A DNA stretch of 64,000 nt from Fimbriimonadaceae bacterium (GCA_023957775.1 JAMLGR010000001.1:275272-339271), one strand, 5' to 3'; positions 35,212 to 44,875 are shown, counted from the first letter of the stretch. Program-made: numbers and translations. The notes: a model not told the origin generated them from the sequence alone.

Positions 35212-35955
35212 TTAGTGGAAATAGCTCGCCCCATTGATGTCGATCACGACCCCCGTCAAGTACGACGCCTCGTCGGAGAGCAAAAATGCGGTCGCGGCCG
35301 CACAATCTTCGGGCGTGCCCATCCGCCCCGCCGGAATCGTCCCGAGGATCTCGGGAAGACGGTCTTGCATTCCCTCGCGCACCATCGCGGTATCGACCCA
35401 GCCGGGCGCGATCCCGAACAGTTGGATGTTCTTCGGCGCGAGCTCGACGGCAAGGGAACGGGTGAGGCTGATGAGCGCGGCCTTGGACGCCGCGTAGAGC
35501 GACGCGCCCGACTCGCCTTTGAAGCCGACCCGGCTCGCCACGTTGAGAATCTTGCCTCCCCCGAGCTCGGCGAAATGGCGCACGGCGGCCCGGGTTGCAT
35601 CGAGCGGCGCCTCGAAGTTCACAGCGAACGTTCGGTGGCGGTTGGCGTGGAGGACCGCGCTGGAGGCCTCGCCAAAGTCGATGGGCATGTAGACGCCGGC
35701 GTTGTTCACAAGCGCATGGACGGCCCCATCGCGCACGGCGCGCTTGAAGAGGCGCGCCCCCGCGTCCGCCTGCGTGAGGTCGGCTTGGTAGAGGCCGACG
35801 GCGCGGTCGCCCAGCAGTTTGCGCGTCTGCTCGGCCTCCTCCGCGTCGAATCCGTAGTGCAGGGCCACGTCCCATCCGGCCTCGGCCAGCCGCACCGCAA
35901 TCGCCCGCCCGATTCCGCGGGAGGAACCGGTCACCAACACCCGCTTGGTTTCCAC
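35212..35955 (-). CDS. Short-chain dehydrogenase/reductase (FabG-like)
   Basis: NAD(P)-dependent oxidoreductase of the classical SDR family, 247 aa. The cofactor motif is TGSSRGIG (about 8-15), NNAG is at about 86, and the catalytic Ser and Tyr-Lys are in NVASRVG and YAASK (Ser/Tyr/Lys triad). It ends ASYLTGVVIDINGASYFH. Substrate not evident; the fold is shared with 3-oxoacyl-ACP reductase. The start is GTG. It is divergent from the TPP riboswitch, whose promoter region it shares. Confidence 0.9.
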   Translation of the reverse strand: METKRVLVTGSSRGIGRAIAVRLAEAGWDVALHYGFDAEEAEQTRKLLGDRAVGLYQADLTQADAGARLFKRAVRDGAVHALVNNAGVYMPIDFGEASSAVLHANRHRTFAVNFEAPLDATRAAVRHFAELGGGKILNVASRVGFKGESGASLYAASKAALISLTRSLAVELAPKNIQLFGIAPGWVDTAMVREGMQDRLPEILGTIPAGRMGTPEDCAAATAFLLSDEASYLTGVVIDINGASYFH

Positions 35956-36007
35956 GGGAGGAGTTTACATAAAGAGTAAAATGAAACCGCGCGCTGCAAA
36001 CAGCCAA

Positions 36008-36101
36008 CCACTAGGGGTGCCCCATACGGGGCTGAGAGTTTCGCCTCGGGCGAATAACCCTTTGAACCTGATCCGGCTCGAAACCGGCGGAGGAAATGTG
36101 G
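36008..36101 (+). promoter_or_regulatory. TPP riboswitch (THI element)
   Basis: All conserved parts of the thiamine-pyrophosphate aptamer are present in order: GGGGTGCC, GGCTGAGA, ACCC, TTGAACCTGATCCGG, ACCGGCGGAGGAAATG. The P1 closing stem pairs CCAC (36008-36011) with GTGG (36098-36101). A possible -10 box TAAAAT is at 35977-35982. The only gene that follows on this strand is the prepilin at 36164, not a thiamine gene. I see no clear terminator; a small CCGTT/AACGG hairpin (36121-36137) lies between aptamer and Shine-Dalgarno, so the platform may act on translation. Confidence 0.95.
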
Positions 36102-36163
36102 AGCGGACGCCGATGGAGCCCCGTTTCACGAGAACGGCCATGGCGGCACGCAAGGAGTAGCAA

Positions 36164-36973
36164 ATGAACACCGCGCAAAGGCCCCTGCGGGGCTTCACGC
36201 TCATCGAACTGCTCGTCGTGATTGCGATCATCGCGATCTTGGCGGCGATCCTCTTCCCCGTCTTCGCCCAAGCCAAGGAGGCCGCCAAGCGGATCGCGTG
36301 TGTGAGCAACGCGCGCCAGATCGGGCTCGGCGTGATCATGTACAACGCCGACTACGACGGCACCTACCCCATCCACTACGCCTACAACTCGCAGCCGCCT
36401 GCGGGCCAACCCGGCCACAAGGGCGTCGAGGTGGAGCTGATGCCGTACGTGGGGGGCAAGGAGCGCCAGACGGCCGCCGGCACCGTCGCGCCTCTGAACC
36501 CGCTTTTCAAGTGTCCCTTGGACTCCGGCGGGCCCTACACGGCCCTCGACGTGCCGGGTTCCACCTCGTATTGGGATGCCTACGGCAGCAGCTACCGCTT
36601 CGGCGGGTGCATGTTCTCGATGGTCGAGGGCGAGTCCTCGAGCAACAACGTGCTGCGCGACTTCACCCGTCTGGTCAACGAAGGCGCGGTGCAGTTCCCC
36701 GCCGAAACGCGGGTGATCCGGGGCGAGATGTTCCCGATCTTCGACCGGAAAAACTTCCCGCAGGCGTGCGAGGTGTACGGCTACGACTGCGACCCGCCGT
36801 ACAACTACTACCGCCAGTGGCACTCGACCGGCGGCACGATGATCTTCGCCGACGGACACGCCAAGAGCGTTTCCGGGCGCGGCGGCTTCGACAACGCGCG
36901 CGTCAACCCCGAGGGGAACCGATCGGGAGACCCGCATCCGACGAGCGGAAGCTGGTACTGGGAGTGCGATTAG
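36164..36973 (+). CDS. Prepilin-like protein with type IV N-terminal methylation motif
   Basis: A 269-aa pseudopilin or pilin. After a short basic leader, the prepilin peptidase site is [11 protein letters not shown] with Glu at +5. The hydrophobic spine helix follows, then the [13 protein letters not shown] motif so frequent in Armatimonadota prepilins. The C-terminal part contains the DUF1559/H-X9-DG-like ending [17 protein letters not shown]. It is probably a minor or surface pseudopilin. AAGGAG lies 7 bp before the ATG. It is directly preceded by a TPP riboswitch. Its last 71 bp overlap the convergent S9 peptidase gene. Confidence 0.9.
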   Translation: MNTAQRPLRGFTLIELLVVIAIIAILAAILFPVFAQAKEAAKRIACVSNARQIGLGVIMYNADYDGTYPIHYAYNSQPPAGQPGHKGVEVELMPYVGGKERQTAAGTVAPLNPLFKCPLDSGGPYTALDVPGSTSYWDAYGSSYRFGGCMFSMVEGESSSNNVLRDFTRLVNEGAVQFPAETRVIRGEMFPIFDRKNFPQACEVYGYDCDPPYNYYRQWHSTGGTMIFADGHAKSVSGRGGFDNARVNPEGNRSGDPHPTSGSWYWECD

Positions 36974-39143
36974 GCATTCCCAGCCACCTCCAAAGGTAGG
37001 TCATCACCTCGACGAACACGTGCGGGCGGCTGGTGGCCTTCCCGATGCTGTGGTCGTCGCGGGGATAGAGCATGAGGTCGAAGTGCTTGCCGTGTTCGAT
37101 CAAGGCCTGCATGAGGCGCGCGGTGTCCTGGAACAGCACGTTGTCGTCCAGGATGCCGTGGATCATCAAGAGGTGGCCTTGGAGCCCGTCGGCGTACGAG
37201 ATCGGGCTGGTCTTCTTGTAGATGTCCTCGTGCTCCTTCACGCTGCCGAGCCGCCGGGTGGTGTACCACTCGTTGTACGATCGCCAGTCGGTGACGGGCG
37301 CGACCGCGACGCCGGCTTTGAAGACGCCGGGCTTGGTCAGCATGACCATGTCGGTGAGGAACCCGCCGTAGCTCCAGCCCCAAAGCCCCACGTTCTCCGC
37401 GTCCACATAGCCAAGTGAGGCGAGGTACTCCTTGGCCGCCACGGCCTCGTCGCCGTCGATCAGCCCCATGGCGTCCTTGTAACCGCTGTTGAACTCGCCG
37501 CCGGTGCCCCAGCTCGCCCGGAAGTCGACCTGCAGCACGACGAAGCCCAACTCCATCGCCGCATAGTTCTCGAAAAACCCGTTCCACGCGCGCTTGGCGC
37601 TGTTCGCGTACATGTTCGAGAGGAACGCGGGATGCTTCTTCGACTTGTCGAGGTTCGGCGGCTCAATGAGCAACCCATGGACGGTCGCCCCATCCTTCGC
37701 CTTGAACGTCACGTCGCGCATCGTCGCCCACGGGACCTTGTCGAACTCGGCGGGCTGGCTGTGGGTGAGGCGCTTGACGCCGGGTTCGACCGAATAGAGC
37801 TCCCACGGCACCGTTCGGCTGCTCGCCAGGGTCGCCATGCTCCGTCCGTCGTCGCTCATGAGCGGCGAGGCCGCGTCGTCGAAGTTCTTCGTCGTGGCCA
37901 TGCCGTCTTCGATCGGGACGATCGTGCGCGGCTCCTTGCCGGGATCGAGAATCGTAATCTCGGAGACGAGCGGTCCTCGGTTCATGGTCGTCAGGACGAT
38001 GCGGTCGGAGTCTTTCGGGCGGGCGAGCGCGACGACGTCTCCCTGGCCCTTGTAGACCAGTTCGGTCTTGCCTGCACTATCGATGCGCACGACGTGGCGC
38101 AGGGTGAACGCGCCGTCGGCGATTTCGGTTCCCAGCAGAAGGTGCTCGCTGTCGCGCTGCCAAACGAGGGGGCGCCAGTCCGGGATGTAGTTCTTCGGCG
38201 CCTTCTCGTGGAAACGCGTGGTCGTCCAGCCGAATTCCGGATCGGCGATGGTGATCGTGAACTCTTGGAAGTCCTCGGAGATCCAACCGATCGCGAGCCG
38301 TCCGCTGTCGGGCGACCACTCGACGTCCTTGACCCACAGGTACCTCGGAAGCTCCTTGGCCCACTGGATCAGGCCGCCGTCGATGCCCACGAACCCGATC
38401 TGGTTGTTCACGCTCCGCTCGCCGGCCCACATGCGGCGGATATTCACGACCTCCGCGCGGTCCTTGCTGAAGTCCATCATCACGTGCTTGCCCATCTTGC
38501 TGTCGTCCGACCACGTCACGGCGATCCGCTTGCCGTCCGGCGAGACATAGAAGCCATCGATCGACGTGTTGGGTTTGGAGACGAACGTAAGCTGCTTGAT
38601 CCGCCCTGTGGCGCGATCCAAGCGGAACAGGTTGTTGGAGGAGAGGTAGAGCAGGTACTTGCCGTCGGGCGAATACTGGACCCCGCCCAGCGAGAGGCCG
38701 CCGTTGGCGGGGGTCGAGAGGTTGGAACCGTCGGGGTTCACAGTCCACGTGCGGCCTTTGTAGGAGAAGAGGATCTCTTTCGAGTCGGGCGACCACTGGA
38801 AGCTCGAGATGCCCCCGTCGTACAGCTTCGCCTCCTTCTTCTCGAGGTCGGTTCGCGAGTCGTCCTGCCGCGGCAGGTCCTCGATGCTGTCGGCCTCGAC
38901 GATGCGCCTCTTGGCGCCACTGGGATAGTCCATCACCCAGACGTCGAGTTTCCGCTCGCCCGTCTCGTTCCACCCGAACACGATCTTGGACCCGTCGGGC
39001 GCCATCGTCGCTCCGGCTGGGCTGCGTCCGTTGACCAGCGGGTACTGGTAGTACCTCTCGAGCGGGATCTTCGCCTTGGGAAGTTCTTGGGCGAAGGCGC
39101 CGACGGCGACGAGAGCGGCGAGAAAGGCGAGTGCGGTCTTCAC
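36903..39143 (-). CDS. S9 family (DPP IV/prolyl oligopeptidase-like) serine peptidase
   Basis: A 746-aa exported peptidase (signal peptide 1-19, cut after AFAQ). The N-terminal beta-propeller has WD40-like repeats ([26 protein letters not shown], and similar). The alpha/beta-hydrolase domain has the nucleophile in GWSYGGF, the Asp in GILDDNV and the His in DDHSIG. This matches the DPP IV branch. The last 20 or so residues ([15 protein letters not shown]...) read antisense to the prepilin C-terminus and may be an extension. Start ATG at 39143. Confidence 0.92.
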   Translation of the reverse strand: MKTALAFLAALVAVGAFAQELPKAKIPLERYYQYPLVNGRSPAGATMAPDGSKIVFGWNETGERKLDVWVMDYPSGAKRRIVEADSIEDLPRQDDSRTDLEKKEAKLYDGGISSFQWSPDSKEILFSYKGRTWTVNPDGSNLSTPANGGLSLGGVQYSPDGKYLLYLSSNNLFRLDRATGRIKQLTFVSKPNTSIDGFYVSPDGKRIAVTWSDDSKMGKHVMMDFSKDRAEVVNIRRMWAGERSVNNQIGFVGIDGGLIQWAKELPRYLWVKDVEWSPDSGRLAIGWISEDFQEFTITIADPEFGWTTTRFHEKAPKNYIPDWRPLVWQRDSEHLLLGTEIADGAFTLRHVVRIDSAGKTELVYKGQGDVVALARPKDSDRIVLTTMNRGPLVSEITILDPGKEPRTIVPIEDGMATTKNFDDAASPLMSDDGRSMATLASSRTVPWELYSVEPGVKRLTHSQPAEFDKVPWATMRDVTFKAKDGATVHGLLIEPPNLDKSKKHPAFLSNMYANSAKRAWNGFFENYAAMELGFVVLQVDFRASWGTGGEFNSGYKDAMGLIDGDEAVAAKEYLASLGYVDAENVGLWGWSYGGFLTDMVMLTKPGVFKAGVAVAPVTDWRSYNEWYTTRRLGSVKEHEDIYKKTSPISYADGLQGHLLMIHGILDDNVLFQDTARLMQALIEHGKHFDLMLYPRDDHSIGKATSRPHVFVEVMTYLWRWLGMPNRTPSTSFRSSDAGLPIGSPRG

Positions 39144-39167
39144 ACCGTGGGTTTACCCCGGTGCGTC

Positions 39168-39204
39168 GTTTCTCGTCTTTCGTTTGTCCTTTGTCCTTTG
39201 TCGG
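39168..39204. repeat. Degenerate heptamer repeat, TTTGTCC type, about 5 units
   Basis: Units TTTCTCG, TCTTTCG, TTTGTCC (twice), TTTGTCG with a clear 7-bp period, 25 bp upstream of the start of the S9 peptidase. The rest of the 39144-39329 gap holds no other feature that I can support except the weak -10 box of the small gene at 39330. Confidence 0.65.
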
Positions 39205-39329
39205 GACCGGTGGTTGGGGGACCGCCCCACGCCCGTGGGGATGAACCGCGCTACGAACCAGATCACGGGTACCTTGCCCGCGCTCGACGAGTTCGACACC
39301 GACCCGGTGCCCGTACCATAATCAATACA

Positions 39330-39506
39330 ATGGATAAGCATCGAAAGGCGGTCATAAAGCACGAGACCGACGCCTGGGTCGCGCACCTTCGAGACTACTT
39401 CGAACAACTGCGGCGCGATCGCGAGGCCGAAGGGGTCAAGCCCGTGCCCTCGTGGGTCGAGCCTCTCGGCAGCTTCGCCGAGGATCGCCCTGAGCGACAC
39501 AAGTAA
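39330..39506 (+). CDS. Small hypothetical protein (58 aa)
   Basis: A charged short protein, MDKHRKAVIKHETDAWVAHLRDYFEQL..., rich in Lys, Arg, His and Glu. It has no Shine-Dalgarno, but CATAAT (39317-39322) lies 7 bp before the ATG, which suits a leaderless gene. Codon usage and the helical look favour coding, but without homologues this stays uncertain. It lies convergent to hisA, 37 bp from its end. Confidence 0.45.
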   Translation: MDKHRKAVIKHETDAWVAHLRDYFEQLRRDREAEGVKPVPSWVEPLGSFAEDRPERHK

Positions 39507-39543
39507 CGGTTGAGAATTGCCGCAGGCTTGTAAGATCGAGCCT

Positions 39544-40236
39544 TTATGTCCCCCGCAGATCCTCCAAATCGAGCTTGCCCGTGTACACGGCCATGCCGAT
39601 GGCCACATCGATCTCCAACGCCTGCAGGGCCCGGATCTCCTCGAGGCACGCGACGCCTCCCGCCGCGGTGATCGCCATGGTCGTGGCCTGCCGCAGGCGG
39701 CCGAACCACTCGAGGTCCGTGCCCTGCATCGTCCCTTCCCGGTCCACGAACGTGCACAGCACCCCAGCACAGAAGGGTTCGAGGGCGGGCAGCAGAGCTT
39801 CGGCCTGGAGGCCCGTCCCTTGCGTCCATCCGCGCACCACGACTTCCCCGCCCTTTGAATCCAAAGCCACCAGCAACCGCTGGCGGCCGATGGATTCGGT
39901 CAGCGACCCCAGGAACTCCGTGTCCAACCTTCCTTCGCGGAAGGCGGAGGTTCCCACGATGACCTTCGCGGCCCCCAACTCGACCAGCGCCCGCCCCCGG
40001 TCCACCGTGCGCACGCCGCCTCCCACCCGGGTGACCGCTTGGGACGCCAGCGACTCGACGATCGCCGAGTTCTCTCCGCGTCCGAGCGCCGCGTCGAGGT
40101 CGATCACCTGGATCTCGGGAAAGCCATCGAACCGCCTCAGCATCTCCTGCGGTTCGGGTCCTTCGAGGGCCTTTTCGCGCCCCTGGACGAGCTGAACGAC
40201 CTTTCCGCCCATCAGATCGATGCACGGCACGATCAT
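39544..40236 (-). CDS. hisA: ProFAR isomerase (HisA)
   Basis: Phosphoribosylformimino-AICAR isomerase, fourth step of histidine synthesis. TIM barrel of 230 aa with the HisA N-terminus [19 protein letters not shown], where HisF would have RIIPCLDV, plus [10 protein letters not shown] and [13 protein letters not shown]. The ATG overlaps the hisHF stop by ATGA, so translation is coupled. It is the last gene of the operon. It also has the phosphate-binding GTSAFREG and ITAAGGV segments. Confidence 0.95.
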   Translation of the reverse strand: MIVPCIDLMGGKVVQLVQGREKALEGPEPQEMLRRFDGFPEIQVIDLDAALGRGENSAIVESLASQAVTRVGGGVRTVDRGRALVELGAAKVIVGTSAFREGRLDTEFLGSLTESIGRQRLLVALDSKGGEVVVRGWTQGTGLQAEALLPALEPFCAGVLCTFVDREGTMQGTDLEWFGRLRQATTMAITAAGGVACLEEIRALQALEIDVAIGMAVYTGKLDLEDLRGT

Positions 40237-41696
40237 GGGCGCACCCGCAATCCGGCTCCCGCCAGCTCGGCCTTGAGCGAAGCCACGGTGTGGTTCCCGA
40301 AGTGGAAGATCGAGGCGGCCAGCGCCGCATCGGCCCGCCCTTCCTCAAACACGCGCACGAAATCAGCAGGCGAGCCCGCGCCACCGCTCGCAATCACCGG
40401 CACCGGCACGGCATCCGCCACGGCGCGGGTGAGGGGGACGTCGAAGCCCGTCTCTACGCCGTCCGTGTCCATCGAGGTGAGCAAGATCTCGCCCGCGCCT
40501 CTTCGCACCCCCTCGCGAGCCCACTCGAGCACGTCCCGGCCCGTGTCCAGGCGGCCTCCGTGCGAGAAGGCGGTCCATAGATGCCGGGAGTCGGGAGACG
40601 GGAATCGGGAATCGGGAGACGGGAATCGGGAATCGGGAGACGGGAGACGGGAGTCGGGAATCGGGAATCGGGAATCGGGTGTGGCGTGGGCGTCGATGGC
40701 GAGCACCACGGCTTGGGAGCCGAAGGCCTCGGCCAGCTCGGTGATCAGCTCCGGGCGGGCGAGGGCCGCGCTGTTCACGGCCACCTTGTCCGCCCCCGCC
40801 CGCAACAGGCGCTTCGCGTCGTCGGCGTTCCGCACGCCGCCTCCGACGCACAAGGGGACGAACACTTCGCGCGCGACGGCCTCGACGATCTCGACGATCG
40901 TGTCCCGCTGATCGGTCGACGCCGTGATGTCCAGAAACACGACCTCGTCGGCCCCCTGCTCGGCGTACCGCCGGGCCAGCTCCACGGGGTCGCCGGCATC
41001 CCGCAATCCCACGAAATTCACCCCTTTGACCACCCGACCCGCATCGACGTCGAGGCAGGGGATGATCCGGGCCGTCGGGAGCCCCTCTGGGGCTGGGTTT
41101 GTGGTTTGTGGTTCGTGGTTTGTGGGTTCCGCAAGGGCCTGTTCCAACCAGGCCAGGCCCGCCTGGCCCGACTTCTCCGGGTGGAACTGCGCGCCGGCCA
41201 CCCGGTCCAAGCGCGACGCGGCCGCGAACGGCGACCCGTAGCTGCCGACGAGCGTGGTCTCGGGACCGACGGGAGCGGCGAACGAGTGCGCAAAGTAGTA
41301 GAACGCCCCGCTTGATACCTCGGACCAGCCCATGTGCGGCACCTTCGGTACGTCCTGGAGACGACGCACCTGGCCCGGCAGGAGGCCCAGACCCGGGACG
41401 CCGGGCGCCTCCTCGCTCTCCTCGTAAAGCGCTTGGAAACCCAGACAGATACCCAGCAACTTGCCGCCGGATGCCACGTGCTCCAGAAGGGCGTCGCGCA
41501 GCCCGGCGGCGTCCAGCGCCCGCATCATCGCCCCGAAGTGCCCCACGCCGGGCAGGAGCACCGTCCTCAAACCCTGGAGGTCTCGCGGTCCGGCCACCGG
41601 GCGGTGGGGCACGCCCAGGGCGTCGAGCGCATTGCCGACCGACAGCAGGTTCCCCGCCCCGTAATCCACGACTCCAATCGGTTGGTCTGTTCTCAT
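40233..41696 (-). CDS. hisHF: Imidazole glycerol phosphate synthase, HisH-HisF fusion
   Basis: One frame of 487 aa carrying both halves of IGP synthase. Residues 1-189 are the HisH glutaminase with nucleophile Cys84 (GICLGFQAL) and the FHPE His172/Glu174. Residues about 207-487 are the HisF cyclase barrel with [16 protein letters not shown] (Asp216, the counterpart of Asp11) and AVVLAID (Asp335, Asp130). The linker, 190-206, is written by the 41095-41128 heptamer array and has no ATG, GTG or TTG to start HisF separately. A second array adds about 34 residues (338-371) just behind Asp335. Length is otherwise normal for HisH plus HisF. Confidence 0.93.
   Translation of the reverse strand: MRTDQPIGVVDYGAGNLLSVGNALDALGVPHRPVAGPRDLQGLRTVLLPGVGHFGAMMRALDAAGLRDALLEHVASGGKLLGICLGFQALYEESEEAPGVPGLGLLPGQVRRLQDVPKVPHMGWSEVSSGAFYYFAHSFAAPVGPETTLVGSYGSPFAAASRLDRVAGAQFHPEKSGQAGLAWLEQALAEPTNHEPQTTNPAPEGLPTARIIPCLDVDAGRVVKGVNFVGLRDAGDPVELARRYAEQGADEVVFLDITASTDQRDTIVEIVEAVAREVFVPLCVGGGVRNADDAKRLLRAGADKVAVNSAALARPELITELAEAFGSQAVVLAIDAHATPDSRFPIPDSRLPSPDSRFPSPDSRFPSPDSRHLWTAFSHGGRLDTGRDVLEWAREGVRRGAGEILLTSMDTDGVETGFDVPLTRAVADAVPVPVIASGGAGSPADFVRVFEEGRADAALAASIFHFGNHTVASLKAELAGAGLRVRP
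40585..40682. repeat. Heptamer tandem repeat, CGGGAAT type, 14 units, inside hisHF
   Basis: Fourteen contiguous units CGGGA(A/G)(T/A), last one CGGGTGT, 98 bp in all. Read through the HisF frame they give a heptapeptide pattern PDSRF/LPS or PI. The reading frame is kept through the whole array, and the HisF sequence after it ([14 protein letters not shown]) is normal. The same unit occurs at 61529. Confidence 0.9.
41095..41128. repeat. Heptamer tandem repeat, GTGGTTT type, about 5 units, in the HisH-HisF linker
   Basis: Units GGGTTT (partial), GTGGTTT, GTGGTTC, GTGGTTT, GTGGGTT. On the minus strand they encode [12 protein letters not shown], the join between the HisH and HisF halves. The same unit occurs at 29131 between two genes. 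Confidence 0.85.
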
Positions 41697-41751
41697 CGCC
41701 CGCCACTTCTTTTGAGTGAAGGCGCGGATGAATCCGCGCACTCCCACACCT

Positions 41752-42339
41752 TCACAACAGCCCCTTCGTCGACGGCAACTGGTCCCGCAGGCGCTCGTCC
41801 GTCGAACAGGCGAACCGCAAGGCACGGGCAAAGCCTTTGAAGACCGCCTCCACCTTGTGGTGCGTCGAACGCCCGTAGAGCACCTTCACGTGCACGTTCG
41901 CGCCCGCGTGCACCGCGAAGCCGTCGAAGAAATCGTGCAGCAACTCGGCCTGCAGGTCCCCCACGAACCGCGCGCGGACGAGGTCTCGGTACACGAGCGC
42001 GGGTCGCCCTCCGAGGTCGAGCGCGACCACCGCGAGGGTTTCGTCCATCGGCTGCACGAAATAGCCGGCCCTCAAGATGCCCTTTCGATCTCCCAGCGCG
42101 CCCGCGACGAGTTGGCCCAACACGATCCCGAGGTCCTCGACCGTGTGGTGCTGGTCCACGTCCAGATCGCCCGTCGCGTGCAGCGCCAGATCGAATCCGC
42201 CGTGACGGGCGAACAACTCCAGCATGTGGTCGAGGAACCGGATGCCCGTGGCGACGTCGTAGCTTCCGCTCCCCTCGATCGCCAAGGAGCCCCGAATCTG
42301 CGTTTCGCGCGTGACGCGCTCGATCTGCGCCGATCTCAC
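41752..42339 (-). CDS. hisB: Imidazoleglycerol-phosphate dehydratase
   Basis: Seventh step of histidine synthesis, 195 aa. The metal-binding histidine motifs are [64 protein letters not shown]. Typical length; no phosphatase (HisB-N) domain, so histidinol phosphatase must be encoded elsewhere. The GTG start overlaps the hisD stop (GTGA). A 55-bp gap, the largest within the operon, separates it from hisHF. Confidence 0.96.
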   Translation of the reverse strand: MRSAQIERVTRETQIRGSLAIEGSGSYDVATGIRFLDHMLELFARHGGFDLALHATGDLDVDQHHTVEDLGIVLGQLVAGALGDRKGILRAGYFVQPMDETLAVVALDLGGRPALVYRDLVRARFVGDLQAELLHDFFDGFAVHAGANVHVKVLYGRSTHHKVEAVFKGFARALRFACSTDERLRDQLPSTKGLL

Positions 42340-43586
42340 AGCCTCACCTCCACGCTGCGGGCGTGCGCCTCAAGCCCCTCGGACCGCGCCAGGGTCGTCA
42401 CGGTGCCTGCGAGCCCGGCAAGGCCCTCGCGGGACAACTCCTGGACCGAGATGACCTTCACGTAGTCCGCGGCGCTCAGCCCACCGCGCACGCGCGCGAC
42501 GCCGCCCGTGGGCAGCACGTGGTTCGTGCCTGCGGCATAGTCGCCCGCGGCCTCCGGACTGTAAGGGCCCACGAACACGCTGCCCGCGTGGCGAACGCCC
42601 TCCAAGTACTCGGCAGAGGGCACGCACAGGTGCTCCGGCGCGTACCGGTTCACCATCGCCATCGCCTCGGCCACGGAACCGACGAGGACAATCGCCCCAT
42701 TGGTGTCCAGGGCTTTTCGCGCCGTTGCCGCGGTGGGCAGGTCGCCCAACTGACGCTCCGCCTCCGCGGCCACCTCCTCCGCGAGGCTCTCGGAGGTCGT
42801 GATCAGCACGGCCGACGCGTCGTCGTCGTGCTCGGCCTGGGCCAGAAGGTCGGCTGCGAGCGCACGGGGATCGCCCTCCAGGGCGACGATCACCACCTCG
42901 CTGGGCCCAGCCACGAATTCGATGCCGACCTCGCCCGCCAAGAGCCGCTTCGCGGCCGCCACGTAGATGTTCCCCGGCCCGACGATGCGATCGCATCGCG
43001 GGACACTCTCCGTGCCGAACGCCATCGCGGCGATCGCCTGGGCGCCGCCCAACCGGAACACATCATCCACGCCAAGCCGGTGCGCCAGTCCGTCGATCGC
43101 GTCCGAGGCTTGGGGCGAGGCCAGCACGATCTGCTCCACCCCGGCCACCTGCGCCGGCACGACGGTCATGAGCACCGTGCTGGGAAGCGGATACCGGCCG
43201 GACGGAACGTACGCGCCCACCACGTCGAGCGGACGCACGATCGTCGAGAGGCGCACTCCGGGCATCGGCTCGCACTGAGCAGGCTGCGGCAACTGTGTTT
43301 TGGCGAAGGCCCGGAGGTTGGTCGCGGCGTTGTCCATTGCCCGGACGAGGTCCGGGTCGAGGCGTCCCTCGGCCGACTGGAGGTCGTCGTACGGCACGCG
43401 CGGCCAGTCCGCGGGCGGCTCGCCCGCCCCCGCATCGCCGAGGCGGACCGCCCACTCCCACAACGCCTCGTCGCCGCGCCGCCGCACGTCGTCGAGAATC
43501 GGGGCGACGGCCTCCAGCGCCTCGGCCATCCGACCCGCCCGCCGTCCGAACACCGTTCCCGCATCGTTCGCGCGCAGGATCCTCAT
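42336..43586 (-). CDS. hisD: Histidinol dehydrogenase
   Basis: Last two steps of histidine synthesis, NAD-dependent zinc enzyme of 416 aa. Key parts are [44 protein letters not shown], the zinc-site region GPSEVVIVA and [13 protein letters not shown], and [20 protein letters not shown] near the C-terminus. It overlaps hisG by ATGA and hisB by GTGA, consistent with a coupled operon. Confidence 0.96.
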   Translation of the reverse strand: MRILRANDAGTVFGRRAGRMAEALEAVAPILDDVRRRGDEALWEWAVRLGDAGAGEPPADWPRVPYDDLQSAEGRLDPDLVRAMDNAATNLRAFAKTQLPQPAQCEPMPGVRLSTIVRPLDVVGAYVPSGRYPLPSTVLMTVVPAQVAGVEQIVLASPQASDAIDGLAHRLGVDDVFRLGGAQAIAAMAFGTESVPRCDRIVGPGNIYVAAAKRLLAGEVGIEFVAGPSEVVIVALEGDPRALAADLLAQAEHDDDASAVLITTSESLAEEVAAEAERQLGDLPTAATARKALDTNGAIVLVGSVAEAMAMVNRYAPEHLCVPSAEYLEGVRHAGSVFVGPYSPEAAGDYAAGTNHVLPTGGVARVRGGLSAADYVKVISVQELSREGLAGLAGTVTTLARSEGLEAHARSVEVRL

Positions 43587-44452
43587 GGCACGATCTTGTT
43601 CAACGGGTACTCCACGATCCCCTCGGCGCCCGCGGCCTTGAGCCGCGGAATGATGGTCCGCACGGTCGACTCCTGCAAGATCGTGTTGACCGCAAGCCAG
43701 CCGTCTTCGGCCAGTTGCGACACCGTCGGCCTCTTGAGCGCCGGCAGTTCGGCCACCACGTCTTTGAGCTTCGATTCGTGCACGTTGAGCATGAGACCCA
43801 CCTTATCGAGGGCCTCGATCGCTCCCTCGAGCAGCATGCGCAGGTCCGCGAGCTTCTGGGCCTTCCATGCGTCGGCCGCCGCTTCGCGATTCGCGATGAG
43901 CTGGGTGTTCGACTCGAGCACCGTTTCCACGATGCGAAGCTTGTTGGCCCGCAGCGAGGAGCCGGTCTCGGTCACTTCCACGATCGCGTCGGCCAGCACA
44001 GGCGGCTTCACCTCGGTGGCGCCCCAACTGAACTCGACCCTCGCGCGCACGCCGTTCGCCTCGAGGTAGCGCTGCGTGGCGCCCACCAGCTCGGTGGCGA
44101 TGGTGAGCCCCTCCAAATCCCTCACGCTCTGCACGGGCGAGTTCTCGGGCACGGCCAGTACCCAACGCACCTTTCCGAACGACTGCTTCGCGTAAACCAG
44201 GTCGGCCAGAGCCACGACGTCGGTCCCGCTCTCCTCCACCCAATCGCGTCCCGTCAGCCCCGCGTCGAGCACGCCGTTGGCCACGTAGCGCGCCATCTCC
44301 TGCGCCCGGATCAGCATGCACTCGATCTCCGGATCGTCGATCGACGGAAAGTAGGAGCGGCTGGAAATGCCGATCTGGAAGCCGGCGCGCCGAAACAGAT
44401 CCACGGTCGCCTGCTCGAGGCTGCCTTTCGGAATCCCCAGCTTCAGTTTCAC
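43583..44452 (-). CDS. hisG: ATP phosphoribosyltransferase, long form
   Basis: First committed step of histidine synthesis. At 289 aa it is the long, hexameric type with a C-terminal ACT-like regulatory domain (about 210-289), so it needs no HisZ and is likely inhibited by histidine. N-terminal motif [22 protein letters not shown] and later [12 protein letters not shown]. The GTG start shares bases with the hisI stop and has GGAGG 7 bp before it. Confidence 0.95.
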   Translation of the reverse strand: MKLKLGIPKGSLEQATVDLFRRAGFQIGISSRSYFPSIDDPEIECMLIRAQEMARYVANGVLDAGLTGRDWVEESGTDVVALADLVYAKQSFGKVRWVLAVPENSPVQSVRDLEGLTIATELVGATQRYLEANGVRARVEFSWGATEVKPPVLADAIVEVTETGSSLRANKLRIVETVLESNTQLIANREAAADAWKAQKLADLRMLLEGAIEALDKVGLMLNVHESKLKDVVAELPALKRPTVSQLAEDGWLAVNTILQESTVRTIIPRLKAAGAEGIVEYPLNKIVP

Positions 44453-44829
44453 TTCGATCCTCCATAGACGGCCTGCGGGTCGTACGTGCGCTCCTCACTC
44501 ACGACCCAGCTCCCGTTCTCCCACGTGCGGAAGAAGCACGAGGCGTACCCCTCGTGGCAAACCCCCGGCCCCACCGGGTCGACTTGGACGAGCACCGTAT
44601 CGGCGTCGCAGTCCACCTCGATGCGCTTGACGAGCAGTTTGTGGCCCGAGGACTCGCCCTTCGTCCACAGCTTCTGGCGCGTGCGGCTGAAGAGGGTCAC
44701 GCACCCCGTCTCGGTCGTGAGGCGGAACGCTTCGGGGTTCATGTAGCCCACCATCAGCACGCGGCTGGTGGCGGCATCTTGGATGACTGCGGCGACGAGG
44801 CCGTCTTGTTTTTCGAAGTTGAGATCCAT
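44449..44829 (-). CDS. hisI: Phosphoribosyl-AMP cyclohydrolase
   Basis: Third step of histidine synthesis, 126 aa. Metal-binding residues are in [13 protein letters not shown] and the late [21 protein letters not shown] and [17 protein letters not shown] are family motifs. It lacks the HisE pyrophosphatase domain. I start at ATG 44829 ([10 protein letters not shown]); a GTG at 44886 would add residues encoded by the heptamer array. It has no Shine-Dalgarno. It is first structural gene behind the leader peptide and terminator. Confidence 0.94.
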   Translation of the reverse strand: MDLNFEKQDGLVAAVIQDAATSRVLMVGYMNPEAFRLTTETGCVTLFSRTRQKLWTKGESSGHKLLVKRIEVDCDADTVLVQVDPVGPGVCHEGYASCFFRTWENGSWVVSEERTYDPQAVYGGSK

Positions 44830-44830
44830 G

Positions 44831-44865
44831 GTCGTTGGTCGTGGGTCGTTTGTCGTTGGTCGTGG
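44831..44865. repeat. Heptamer tandem repeat, GTCGTTG type, 5 units
   Basis: Units GTCGTTG, GTCGTGG, GTCGTTT, GTCGTTG, GTCGTGG end 1 bp before the hisI start codon, between it and the attenuator hairpin. They take the place where a Shine-Dalgarno would be expected. A related array in the opposite sense is at 61598. Confidence 0.85.
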
Positions 44866-44875
44866 GTGGCCATGC

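Noticed and set aside
36095..36166. 23-codon frame from the aptamer end overlapping the prepilin start (ATGTGGAGC...AAATGA)
   Set aside because: Its ATG lies within the aptamer P1 region and the peptide is Arg/Trp-rich with no similarity; more likely chance than a leader peptide.
40585..40682. CRISPR-like array in hisHF
   Set aside because: Units are 7 bp with no spacers, the frame is coding, and no cas genes exist. It is a short tandem repeat.
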